Part shown: positions 9,868 to 18,639 of the stretch, piece after piece
How positions within the stretch are numbered: position 1 is the first letter of the stretch
Layout: the number at the start of each line of letters is the position of its first letter
Notes under the pieces: model-generated
Database searches by the model: none
Seen by the model: the letters and a program-made list of their open reading frames with translations, nothing else
Told to the model about the DNA's origin: nothing
Made by a program: the position numbers and the translations under genes
From: Algibacillus agarilyticus
GTDB taxonomy: Bacteria > Pseudomonadota > Gammaproteobacteria > Enterobacterales > Alteromonadaceae
Direction of reading: 5' to 3'
NCBI RefSeq assembly: GCF_003286125.1
Contig: NZ_QMED01000004.1
Span: 248,001-312,000 of the forward strand
Length of the DNA: 64,000 nucleotides

Positions 9868-10164
9868 ATAACCCCCCTATGTTTTTATTTATCACACTTT
9901 ACTTCCTTACCATCAATTATTAAGCTCATATATTATTGCTTAACAATATCCAAACTATAAAGTAGCCTACTGTAAAAATTCATGAGCGCACCATTTTGAA
10001 TTGAGTTTGTACGTGCAATATTGTTAACATGTTTAACGAACTATGAGCGGTTCCTTTCTGTTATATCAATTTATTCATCATTGTACAATGTAGCTTACGC
10101 CAGTGAACTGTCTTCCCCCAGTAACTGTTTCTGCGGTTGATTTAACTTGTAGAATCGGCCATGA
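9868..10164. other. Intergenic stretch, unrecognised
   Basis: There is no convincing open reading frame on either strand. The sequence lies downstream of the rmlB remnant and may contain remains of further nucleotide-sugar genes, but I could not match any part to a known protein. Confidence 0.35.
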
Positions 10165-11035
10165 CTATTTACCTCCTATACGTTTAAATTGATATTCGCC
10201 ACTTAACACTCGCGCACAACAGTTTTACGATTCCCCGTATCAAAAATTTCTTCGGGCCCCAGGCAAACACTCTATCGGTTTTTCAGCGTCAATAGCATAA
10301 CGTACATCATGACCAAGAAGATCTTTAACAAAGTACACGAGTATGATCTTCTAAATATAACCAATCGCGGATCTGATTACCATCACCGTATATTGGTAAA
10401 GGCTTCGCATCTAAAGTATTTAAGATAACATGCGGGATCAATTTTTCAGGTAAGTGGTAAGGTCCATAGTTATTTGAACAACTAGTAACAACGGTAGGTA
10501 AACCATAGGTTCTCTGCCATGAACGTACTAAGTGTTCGCTTGTTGCTTTAGAAGCAGAATAAAGCAAACTAGGTTCATAAAAGGTTGTTTCAGTAAAAAG
10601 GTTATCAGTACCTTCTAGATCACCATATACTTCATCAGTACTTATATGATGGAAGTGAAAAGTTGTTTTTTTATCACCAGTAAATTTCAGCCAATGTTTA
10701 CGAGGCGCCTCTAATGAGGTGAAAATCCCCATAATATTAGTTTGCATAAAAGCAGCAAGTCCATCTGTAGACCTATCAACGTGCGATTTTGCCGCTAGGT
10801 GCATTAACGCATCCGGTTGGAACTTAACAAAAGTATCTTCCATTGCTTTAGCATCACAGATTTCAACCTGCACAAAGTGATGTTGTACACTTTTATCAAT
10901 TAAAGACAAAGATTCCGTATTACCTGCATAAGTTAAACAGACTACATTAATCACCGATTCCGTAGTGCTTTTGATGATATGACGAATTACAGCACTATCG
11001 ACAAAGCCATCGCCGCCAGTTATTAAAATTATCAT
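10165..11035 (-). pseudogene. rmlB: Decayed dTDP-glucose 4,6-dehydratase (rmlB/rfbB)
   Basis: The first 236 codons are open and clearly RmlB-like: [29 protein letters not shown], the YSASK catalytic pair and [14 protein letters not shown]. The reading frame then stops after [16 protein letters not shown]. About 55 residues of the family are missing, and the C-terminal region resumes in another frame (LGHDVRYAIDAEKP). A second shift leads to GEYQFKRIGG and a stop at 10165. The NAD-binding motif is damaged too (GGDGFVD instead of GG.GFIG). No rmlA, rmlC or rmlD was seen nearby. The truncated product might still be translated, but it lacks the substrate-binding domain. Confidence 0.88.
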
Positions 11036-11125
11036 TTAATTATATCTTCTGATGTAATTAAATGATTTTAACAATTGTTGTGCCATGATTTTCTTATACT
11101 TTTAAAATTATTATTTATTTGATTG

Positions 11126-12148
11126 TTAAGTATGACTAACTCCCTTCGACTTCTGATAGTATCTTTTAAACCAATTGACGAATTTCTGCATACCAACTTC
11201 AATTTTTGTTTCAGGTTTAAAACCAACTTCTTTTTGCAAACTATCAATATCAGCAAATGTTGCTGGCACATCACCCGGTTGCATTGGCATAAAGTTCTTT
11301 TTCGCTTCTTTTCCTGCGGCTTTTTCAATAGCTTCAATAAAACTCATAAGTGGAATAGGTTTATTATTACCAATATTAAATATTTTGTAAGGAGCCTTGC
11401 TTGATGCTGGTGATGTATTTGGGTTGCCGGCATTGCGGAATGGCACTACATCTTGAATACGGATAATGCCTTCAACAATATCGTCGATATAAGTAAAATC
11501 TCGTTTCATTTTACCGTTATTAAACACTTTAATTTCACGGTCGTTTAAGATTGCGTCTGTAAATAAGAAAGGTGCCATATCAGGTCTGCCCCAAGGCCCG
11601 TATACCGTAAAAAATCTTAATCCTGTGGTAGGTAAATCATATAAATGGCTATAACTGTGAGCCATTAATTCGTTTGATTTTTTAGTGGCCGCATAAAGCG
11701 ATACTGGGTGATCTACGGCATCTTCGGTCGAAAATGGCATTTTTTCATTCATACCATATACAGAGCTAGAAGACGCATATACTAAATGCTCAACTTTATT
11801 ATGGCGACAGCCTTCTAAGATAGTTGCCATTCCGACTAAGTTAGAATCAATATAAGCTAGCGGGTTTTCAATAGAGTAACGAACGCCTGCTTGCGCAGCT
11901 AAATGGATAACACGATCAAATTTTTCATCTGCAAAAAGTGCGGCAATACCTTCTCTGTCTGCTAGATCTAACTTAACAAAAGTAAAGTTAGTGAATTTAT
12001 CTAATCGTTTTAAGCGAGCGAGTTTAAGGTTGGGGTCGTAATAATCGTTTAGGTTATCAAGACCTACTACGTCATGCCCTGAATCACACAGTTGTTCAGA
12101 GACAAAATTACCAATAAACCCCGCTGCACCTGTTACTAAAAACTTCAT
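11126..12148 (-). CDS. UDP-glucuronate 4-epimerase, copy B
   Basis: This 340-residue extended SDR enzyme is the paralogue of the epimerase at 5736-6734, with the same TGAAGFIG, SSSSVYG and YAATK signatures and the LDNLNDYYDP segment. It makes UDP-galacturonate from UDP-glucuronate. It has an eight-residue extra tail (KSKGVSHT). Its ATG overlaps the TGA of the ligase gene upstream (ATGA), so translation is coupled. Both copies appear intact. Differences such as K/Q, Y/H and D/G are scattered rather than disruptive, which suggests an old duplication with both copies under selection, or recombination between related clusters. Confidence 0.9.
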   Translation of the reverse strand: MKFLVTGAAGFIGNFVSEQLCDSGHDVVGLDNLNDYYDPNLKLARLKRLDKFTNFTFVKLDLADREGIAALFADEKFDRVIHLAAQAGVRYSIENPLAYIDSNLVGMATILEGCRHNKVEHLVYASSSSVYGMNEKMPFSTEDAVDHPVSLYAATKKSNELMAHSYSHLYDLPTTGLRFFTVYGPWGRPDMAPFLFTDAILNDREIKVFNNGKMKRDFTYIDDIVEGIIRIQDVVPFRNAGNPNTSPASSKAPYKIFNIGNNKPIPLMSFIEAIEKAAGKEAKKNFMPMQPGDVPATFADIDSLQKEVGFKPETKIEVGMQKFVNWFKRYYQKSKGVSHT

Positions 12149-13437
12149 CTATTGAAACTCCTCTGTGTATTATTAATGAAAAACAAAATGGTTATAAGCA
12201 ATAAAGAAATCGGCATTGCTTGTAACATAAAATCAACAGTTATATGCATCATTAGCGCTATGATGGCCATACAACCTGTAAAATAGATAAACCGCTTATC
12301 TTTTTTCACATTCATCAAACTCGACAATAAAAATAGTACTAACATAACAAACATTAATACAGAGGGTGCAATACCAAACTCCACCAAAAACTGTAGATAT
12401 TCATTGTGAGCATGATCGTAATAGCCACCAAAACTATATAGTTGATAACTTTGAAATGTACTACCAAAGGTACCCGCGCCGCTGCCAGTTAACCAATAGT
12501 CTTGAATGTAAGGTATTGATGCCGCTACAACATCATCGCGTGTTTCTGATTGAAACGAAGTTGCCTCTAAACGTTCTTTAACTTTATCAACACCAAAGTA
12601 TGCACCTACAATAGCGATATCTAATATGATTAAACTGGCAACTAACCATTTTAAAGTATTGGGCGGACGCTTCATTAACAGTAATGCTAAACCGCTAGTG
12701 ACTAAAAGTGAGACAAAAAATGCTGAATTACCCATGCGCGAACGGGTCATAATAAGAGCTATTACCATAATAATGATGGCTATGCGTAAAATCCATTTTT
12801 CACTTAACATCGTTTCAATAACGGATGCTAGTCGTGCTTTATTTGTTTTAGCCCTCATACCTTTAAGAGAACCAATCATATAACCAATTGCTACACTTAA
12901 GCACAAAACTAAATATCCGGCTAAATGGTTATGGTAAACAAAAGAGCCATTAGCCCTGTCTATAATTTTAAAACCGAGTGGTGAATATTCCCAACCAGAA
13001 TATTGTAAAAAAATAGCGTAAATAGCTTGGGTTAACCCTGAAGCAATAATTACTTTTATTACTATTTTTTGACGTTGTTTATTATCAATAACCACAGCTA
13101 AATTAATAATAAACAAACAAAAGCTGAGACCTTTGATTAATGCGACTTCAGTTGTCGCAGGATCAAGGCTTTGTAAAAAGGATAACTCTGGGTAATAGCT
13201 ACAGATCCATTGAAAAAACACCCATATTTGTACAAAACTTATTACAGATAATAACAAAAATGACTGTTTGATTCGTTGCAAGATAATATGGTGGTGAAAG
13301 CTATAAACAATAAGTAATGAGGTAATAGCAATTAATGCTTCTATCATTCCCCATGCCCAAGGTCGATTAGCACCAAGCGGTATAGGCGAGAACCATAATA
13401 TAAAACAAGTGAGGTAAAAAGCTAAATTAGTGCTCAT
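12145..13437 (-). CDS. O-antigen ligase / polymerase family membrane protein
   Basis: This 430-residue polytopic protein has about 11 hydrophobic segments and the Wzy_C region near residues 290-360: LTGSGAGTFGSTFQSYQ followed by YYDHAHNEYLQFLVEFG. The DHAHNEYLQ.L.E.G motif is typical of the PF04932 superfamily. It starts with FWLSPIPLGANRPWAW-like sequence, common in exopolysaccharide-associated members from marine gammaproteobacteria. It would act on undecaprenyl-linked polysaccharide in the periplasm, either joining it to an acceptor or polymerising it. The 3' end overlaps epimerase copy B. With the Wzy-like protein at 3243-4544, the locus has two such enzymes, one probably a polymerase and one a ligase. 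Confidence 0.8.
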   Translation of the reverse strand: MSTNLAFYLTCFILWFSPIPLGANRPWAWGMIEALIAITSLLIVYSFHHHIILQRIKQSFLLLSVISFVQIWVFFQWICSYYPELSFLQSLDPATTEVALIKGLSFCLFIINLAVVIDNKQRQKIVIKVIIASGLTQAIYAIFLQYSGWEYSPLGFKIIDRANGSFVYHNHLAGYLVLCLSVAIGYMIGSLKGMRAKTNKARLASVIETMLSEKWILRIAIIIMVIALIMTRSRMGNSAFFVSLLVTSGLALLLMKRPPNTLKWLVASLIILDIAIVGAYFGVDKVKERLEATSFQSETRDDVVAASIPYIQDYWLTGSGAGTFGSTFQSYQLYSFGGYYDHAHNEYLQFLVEFGIAPSVLMFVMLVLFLLSSLMNVKKDKRFIYFTGCMAIIALMMHITVDFMLQAMPISLLLITILFFINNTQRSFNR

Positions 13438-13527
13438 AATTCCGTTTAACGTTATGCTCTAAAAATCATACATTTTATAATTTGAGCACTAATTGTTGTA
13501 TTTACTTAAAATTGCATTTGCTTAAAG

Positions 13528-14094
13528 TTAGTTTCTAGAAATAGGATCTTGCACTACAGGTACATTAGGCACAGCAGGACCTTGCCCCTGATTAGGGTTA
13601 GCCGCATTCGGGTTGGCATTTTGATTGCCCGCTGCATTTTCATTAGCGTTTGGGTTACCTGCAGCTGTCGGCGCTGAAATTTGTGTTGCATCTGCGCCAC
13701 CCAATATGGCAGCAACAATAGCGGCATCACCATCTACACCGTTTGCAACGGCAATATCGACAATCGCTTGAGCATTTTCAGGTGAGGCAATAACTGCGGC
13801 TGAAATGATGGCTTCCGCTTGATCTGGCGCAAGAGATACAACGAGTGAAATTAAACCACTAAGATCATTAGAAGGATAAGCTGCAATAACCGCCGTAATA
13901 ACCTCTCCCGCTAAATCAGGATCAGCGGCAATAATTTCAGTTATTAATGCATCTAATGCTGTAGGGGTTAAATTTTCACCTGCATTTTGAATAATTTGCT
14001 CTACTGATAAGCCAGATGCTAAATCAGAAACGACATCCGCATTTGCGGTTAACGACATTAACGAAAATAGGCTCGCTAGAATAATTTTTTTCAT
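13528..14094 (-). CDS. Secreted Ala-rich repeat protein with Asn/Pro-rich tail
   Basis: The product is a 188-residue exported protein with signal peptide MKKIILASLFSLMSLTANA. I start it at the ATG at 14094, preceded by AGGGAA, not at the farther upstream in-frame ATG at 14130. The mature part consists of imperfect helical repeats of about 20-25 residues rich in Ala, Ile and Asp (for example DPDLAGEVITAVIAAYPS and SPENAQAIVDIAVANG). The last 45 residues are a low-complexity tail rich in Asn, Pro, Ala and Gln. I do not recognise a family with confidence. The context, between ligase and LapD, suggests a periplasmic or surface accessory of the polysaccharide/biofilm system. Confidence 0.75.
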   Translation of the reverse strand: MKKIILASLFSLMSLTANADVVSDLASGLSVEQIIQNAGENLTPTALDALITEIIAADPDLAGEVITAVIAAYPSNDLSGLISLVVSLAPDQAEAIISAAVIASPENAQAIVDIAVANGVDGDAAIVAAILGGADATQISAPTAAGNPNANENAAGNQNANPNAANPNQGQGPAVPNVPVVQDPISRN

Positions 14095-14254
14095 TTGTGT
14101 AATTCCCTTTAAGAATAACAATTGAGACAAGGTTAATTTTCCATCAATTGCTAAGCTATATCAATTTATTTATACTCAAATACGCAAATAAATTCCTCTT
14201 TTCGTTTATCTGAAATTAATTTCACACAAACACAAACAAATAACAACAAATCTG

Positions 14255-16228
14255 CTACATAACCAACGTAGGTTTGTCAACAAAATAGCCTTGTGCAGCA
14301 TCTATATTAAGGTGTTTTAACAATTCAAGTTGCTGCGCACTTTCTACTCTTTGCGCCATTACTGGAATGTTAATACCGTGAGCCATGTTTACAATGGTTG
14401 AAATGAGTATTTTATTTTGTTCTAGCTGTTCAACAGTGCCTGTGTAAGCAGAATCAAACTTAACCATATTCGGCTTTATTTGCATTAAATAAGTAAGGGA
14501 TTGCATACTTGATCCAAATCGGTTTATACAAAATGAACAACCAACTTGTTTTAATTTATCAATTGCTAATATGCTTGAATCGACATTACTTAATACCGCA
14601 TTCTCAGTCGACTCAACAACAAATGTATTAGCAATACCACTAAACGCTAACAAATCACGAATATTGTTAATCGCTTCGAGATTATATAGCGTTTCTTTTG
14701 AAATACTAACGGCTATTTTTCCTTTTTTACCTGCATTTAACAGCCCTATATTTCTAATCACACTATTTAAAATTGCAACGTCTAGTTTAGCCGTTAAACC
14801 ATAATTACTCGCACTACTAAATATATCAGCCGTGTTGTATTCAACACCCTCAACCACAAAAAAGGCAAATATTTGTTTGTGATAGGTTTCTCTTTTTCCT
14901 AGCGAACTCGTAGCTTGTGTTTTTATTTTAATGCAATCTACATGACTTTTTATAATCGTTAAGATGACACTCTTCATTTCTGAAGAAGTTTGAATTAAGT
15001 TATTATTCGAACCGGTGTCACTGGGTTTAATAAAGTAACCAGATGTTTCAAAACTGGCATTGTGTGTAGCCATATCTAAGCTATACATGGTGTTTTTTAA
15101 CGTGCGTGCATGACTAAACTCAACCGCTCCAATGCCAATCCCATACACACCAAAGCTATCCGGTTTTAAAAGCTCAACAGTTTTAAAAGAACTCATCATG
15201 TTAGACACACTTTCTTCAAGAATATCTATTTGACGATTAGGCACTACAACGATTAACTCAGATCCCGATGTTCTATATAGCTCAGCTTCTCGTGATTTTT
15301 TTAATTCAGTCTTCACAATGCTCGAAATATCGTCAACTAAGCTGTCACCGGCTTCGTATCCGCTCTGTTTATTTACATCTTGCAATACATTAAACCGGAT
15401 CATGATTAAGTAACCTGTCACATCCGACTCTTTTGACAATAAATCAGTAATACGGTTATTAAATGCTTGTCTGTTTGGTAACCCTGTTTTGCTATCTTCA
15501 TACGCTGCTTTTTGCGCTTTTTCAGCAAAAACGGTTAACTCGTGAAATGTGCTTTTTACATTAGTTACCATTTGGTTCATCGCAAGTACAAAGGCGCGTA
15601 GTTCTTTGGTATGCGGGATATTATCAATCGTATCAAACTGGCGTAAACTAACCGCTTTAGCTTGCTCCGATACCGCTTGGATGGGCTTGTATACTTGTTG
15701 TAAAATGATATAGCCAAGTAACAACGCAAATACGAAGATGACCAGAGTGGTGTGAACAGAATCTAATGCACTTTGCCATAATTGCTGGTAGGCCAAGCCT
15801 GGATGGGCTTGCACATATAATGCACCGCCTATCGTCCAGCCCGTATCAATCATGGTTTTCATTAAAGGTGCTTCAAGTGGGAATAAATTGATAAACCACG
15901 TGGGTACATTTTCTGGTAACTCATTAACTTCACGTTTGTAACGCACACCGCCCTTTGGTTTTTCTAATATTATTTTTTTAAAAAAACCGCGATCAAAAAT
16001 AGCGTTTATTGAAGCATGAATCGAGTATTCATCTTCTTCTATAATTAAATCGCCTAATGAAAGGCCCAGGCTTGTTGCCGTGTCTTGCGCATGTGCTTCT
16101 AATTGCTGAGCAATAAAGGTTCGTGTGTTGTTTACATTGATCCACACACTGCCTAAAAATGTTAAACTGAGTACAAACAAAATGACAAAATTAAGCTGAT
16201 TTCGAAGACTCGTTTTTCTTATATCCAT
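14255..16228 (-). CDS. lapD: LapD-like c-di-GMP receptor with degenerate GGDEF and EAL domains
   Basis: This 657-residue inner-membrane protein has a first TM at about residues 13-30, a periplasmic LapD/MoxY-type domain (about 30-155) containing TGWTIGGALYVQAHPG, a second TM at about 160-180, a HAMP-like linker, a GGDEF-like domain (about 245-400) and an EAL-like domain (about 415-655). Both catalytic motifs are degenerate: SGSEL replaces GGDEF and FFVVEG replaces the EAL signature. This is as expected for LapD, which binds c-di-GMP and sequesters the protease LapG to keep adhesins on the surface. The Trp in the periplasmic loop matches the position used for LapG binding. It lies 82 bases downstream of lapG, supporting the pairing. 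Confidence 0.9.
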   Translation of the reverse strand: MDIRKTSLRNQLNFVILFVLSLTFLGSVWINVNNTRTFIAQQLEAHAQDTATSLGLSLGDLIIEEDEYSIHASINAIFDRGFFKKIILEKPKGGVRYKREVNELPENVPTWFINLFPLEAPLMKTMIDTGWTIGGALYVQAHPGLAYQQLWQSALDSVHTTLVIFVFALLLGYIILQQVYKPIQAVSEQAKAVSLRQFDTIDNIPHTKELRAFVLAMNQMVTNVKSTFHELTVFAEKAQKAAYEDSKTGLPNRQAFNNRITDLLSKESDVTGYLIMIRFNVLQDVNKQSGYEAGDSLVDDISSIVKTELKKSREAELYRTSGSELIVVVPNRQIDILEESVSNMMSSFKTVELLKPDSFGVYGIGIGAVEFSHARTLKNTMYSLDMATHNASFETSGYFIKPSDTGSNNNLIQTSSEMKSVILTIIKSHVDCIKIKTQATSSLGKRETYHKQIFAFFVVEGVEYNTADIFSSASNYGLTAKLDVAILNSVIRNIGLLNAGKKGKIAVSISKETLYNLEAINNIRDLLAFSGIANTFVVESTENAVLSNVDSSILAIDKLKQVGCSFCINRFGSSMQSLTYLMQIKPNMVKFDSAYTGTVEQLEQNKILISTIVNMAHGINIPVMAQRVESAQQLELLKHLNIDAAQGYFVDKPTLVM

Positions 16229-16310
16229 AATTTTTGTCGACTAAAATCGACCCTATATAGTGTTGTATTAAACGTTTAATATTAATGTAAAAACAAATAT
16301 CAAAAATCGA

Positions 16311-17021
16311 CTATTTAGCCTGCTTGAATTCGCCTTTTTCGATACGAGAAACCACATCATCCCACAATGCCATGCTTCCCTTGCCTTTTACTTTTTTGCC
16401 TAAACCTCGGGCTTTAGCTAACCATAGGCCGTCACCGTTAAAACTATAAATAGGTTTAAGATCTTTTCTTTTATGTGCTGGGCGTATTTTTGTTTTTATA
16501 TTATCAAGTACAAGCGGGATTTCAGTTGGCTCTTCTGAATAGATGAGAACCATATGAGCTTCGTTAAATTCTAACGCTCTTACGTACATTAAGCGTAGTT
16601 TATTCTGATCGACACCTAACGCTTTTAAGGTGAAATATTTAGCAATAGAGTAATCTTCGCAGTCTCCGCCTTGTGTACCAATAAATTCTAGCGGGGTAGC
16701 CCAATAATCGTCCGCGCCCCAATGATGAACATCATTGATAAAATTGATGTTTTGATTAAAAAAATCATTAACTAAATGTAATTTATTCCAATCATTCTCA
16801 TCTTGATTATCTGCGATTAACGCTTTCCATTCATTTATACGATCAAGGGCATCATCACCATAAGATTGTTGGTATTTGCTTAGAAATTCAGGCGTTAAAA
16901 ATTCAAATAATTGTGTTGCCGAGTTTGCGAAAATATAAAAAGTAGACATTAAAAATAATACCGCTAGAAATTGATTCAAGCGGCTTTTAAATTGACTACA
17001 TTTTATATTTTTTAATTCCAT
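16311..17021 (-). CDS. lapG: LapG-like periplasmic transglutaminase-type cysteine protease
   Basis: This 236-residue protein has an N-terminal hydrophobic export/anchor segment (FLAVLFLMSTFYIFANS) followed by the BTLCP (DUF920) domain. The Cys-His-Asp triad is visible: Cys in TQGGDCEDYS, His in EAHMVLIY and Asp in LVLDNI. The acidic residues around DCEDYS match the calcium-binding loop of LapG proteins. The enzyme cleaves the N-terminus of large RTX-type adhesins when LapD releases it at low c-di-GMP, triggering biofilm detachment. No large adhesin gene is in this window. It starts 20 bases after the ugd stop, so ugd-lapG-lapD is likely one transcript. Confidence 0.92.
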   Translation of the reverse strand: MELKNIKCSQFKSRLNQFLAVLFLMSTFYIFANSATQLFEFLTPEFLSKYQQSYGDDALDRINEWKALIADNQDENDWNKLHLVNDFFNQNINFINDVHHWGADDYWATPLEFIGTQGGDCEDYSIAKYFTLKALGVDQNKLRLMYVRALEFNEAHMVLIYSEEPTEIPLVLDNIKTKIRPAHKRKDLKPIYSFNGDGLWLAKARGLGKKVKGKGSMALWDDVVSRIEKGEFKQAK

Positions 17022-17041
17022 TTAAATTGTGAATACAATAA

Positions 17042-18208
17042 CTAATCACTACCAAATAAATCACGTGTATAAACTTTATCTATTACATCTTTAATATCGT
17101 CTGTTAAACGATTAGCAACGATGACATCTGATATCTTTTTAAACTCTGCAAAGTCTTTAATAACTCTTGAATGAAAAAATTCATCTTCATCAAGCTCAGG
17201 TTCATAAACAACAACTTCAACACCTTTTGCTTTAATACGTTTCATAATACCTTGAATCGCAGAAGCTCTGAAATTGTCCGATCCTGATTTCATCACTAAT
17301 CTGTGAATACCCACTACTTTTGGATTGCGTTCTAATATTGAAAAAGCAACAAAGTCTTTGCGTGTTGTATTAGCATCAACAATCGCACGGATCATGTTAT
17401 TAGGCACATCTTGGTAGTTAGCTAATAATTGCTTAGTGTCTTTAGGTAAGCAATACCCGCCGTAACCGAATGAAGGATTATTATAATGCTGCCCTATGCG
17501 AGGATCTAAGCCGACACCTTCAATAATTTGTTTAGAGTTTAATCCATGCGCTTCGGCGTAAGAGTCAAGCTCATTGAAGTATGCGACACGCATAGCAAGG
17601 TAAGTATTAGAAAATAATTTAACGGCTTCAGCTTCTGTTGAATCAGTAAATAAAATATCTATATTTTCTTTAATCGCGCCTTGAGCTAACAAGCTGGCGA
17701 ATACTTCTGCTCGCTCAGATTTTTCTCCAACGATAATGCGTGATGGATGTAAATTGTCATATAAGGCTTTACCTTCACGTAAAAATTCAGGTGAAAATAT
17801 AATGTTATTACAACAAAGCTGCTGCTTGACCGTTTTAGTGTATCCCACAGGTACTGTCGACTTAATGACCATTACAGCTTCAGGGTTGATCGACATCACA
17901 TCTTTTATAACGGCTTCAACCGATTTGGTATTAAAATAATTATTAACACTATCATAATCAGTTGGCGTAGCAATTATCACGTAATCAGCGTCTTTGTATG
18001 CTGACTCTTTATCTAAAGTAGCAGTGAAATTGATTTCTTTATTTGCTAAAAAGTCTTCAATTTCGACATCAGCGATCGGTGATTTTTTATTGTTTAATAA
18101 ATCAACCTTTTCTTTGATTATATCAACGGCAATGACTTCGTTGTGTTGCGCTAATAACATAGCATTTGATAAACCAACGTAACCCGTACCCGCTATCGCA
18201 ATTTTCAT
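17042..18208 (-). CDS. ugd: UDP-glucose 6-dehydrogenase
   Basis: This 388-residue enzyme oxidises UDP-glucose to UDP-glucuronate with two NAD+. The N-terminal Rossmann motif is [12 protein letters not shown]. The catalytic region is intact: [14 protein letters not shown] at about 145-158 and the Cys nucleophile in [15 protein letters not shown]. The C-terminal NAD/UDP domain ends in [10 protein letters not shown]. It is of the short Ugd type (about 390 residues) common in exopolysaccharide clusters. It opens the visible minus-strand cluster and feeds the two UDP-GlcA 4-epimerases. A dead copy of its C-terminal third lies at 6787-7258. Confidence 0.95.
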   Translation of the reverse strand: MKIAIAGTGYVGLSNAMLLAQHNEVIAVDIIKEKVDLLNNKKSPIADVEIEDFLANKEINFTATLDKESAYKDADYVIIATPTDYDSVNNYFNTKSVEAVIKDVMSINPEAVMVIKSTVPVGYTKTVKQQLCCNNIIFSPEFLREGKALYDNLHPSRIIVGEKSERAEVFASLLAQGAIKENIDILFTDSTEAEAVKLFSNTYLAMRVAYFNELDSYAEAHGLNSKQIIEGVGLDPRIGQHYNNPSFGYGGYCLPKDTKQLLANYQDVPNNMIRAIVDANTTRKDFVAFSILERNPKVVGIHRLVMKSGSDNFRASAIQGIMKRIKAKGVEVVVYEPELDEDEFFHSRVIKDFAEFKKISDVIVANRLTDDIKDVIDKVYTRDLFGSD

Positions 18209-18639
18209 GTTTCTTCCGTGTAAAATTATTTAAAATTCAATAATGAAAGATTACCAAATATCTTGCCGATACAAAACTGTTTTAATCAATAATCCAATTT
18301 CCGTTCATTGTCATTCCATAATCATCCTGATTTAAGTATGTCTAGCTTCTATATATGGATAACTATGGCTACATGAACTCCAACTCGGGATAGTAAATAC
18401 CAAAACTTGTGGTTCTTTTCATCCAGTCCTATGTAAATTTACTTGCAAGAGACAAGTTTGTAATTCCCTTTGTTTATTCGAAAATGCCTCATCAGGTTCC
18501 AGCAATATTATTTATTAATTTATATAAGGATTACATAATTTTGAATAGGCAATAAATCAGGAGGCGTTGTTTTTATTTATTCAGCCCAGCTGCTAACTCA
18601 GCTGAATAATCGTAGCTTTAACTTACACTGTGATCTAAC
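18209..18639. other. Intergenic region upstream of ugd
   Basis: This 430-base gap must hold the promoter of the ugd-lapG-lapD unit. I could not identify a clear JUMPstart/ops element or a convincing -35/-10 pair. A 9-bp-arm inverted repeat (TTATTCAGC / GCTGAATAA, 18577-18609) lies just past the stop of the Sel1 gene and may end its transcript, although no T-tract follows it. Confidence 0.4.

Noticed and set aside
5736-12148. The two epimerases as an assembly duplication
   Set aside because: They differ at about 30 residues and in many synonymous bases, and their flanks are unlike each other, so both are real.
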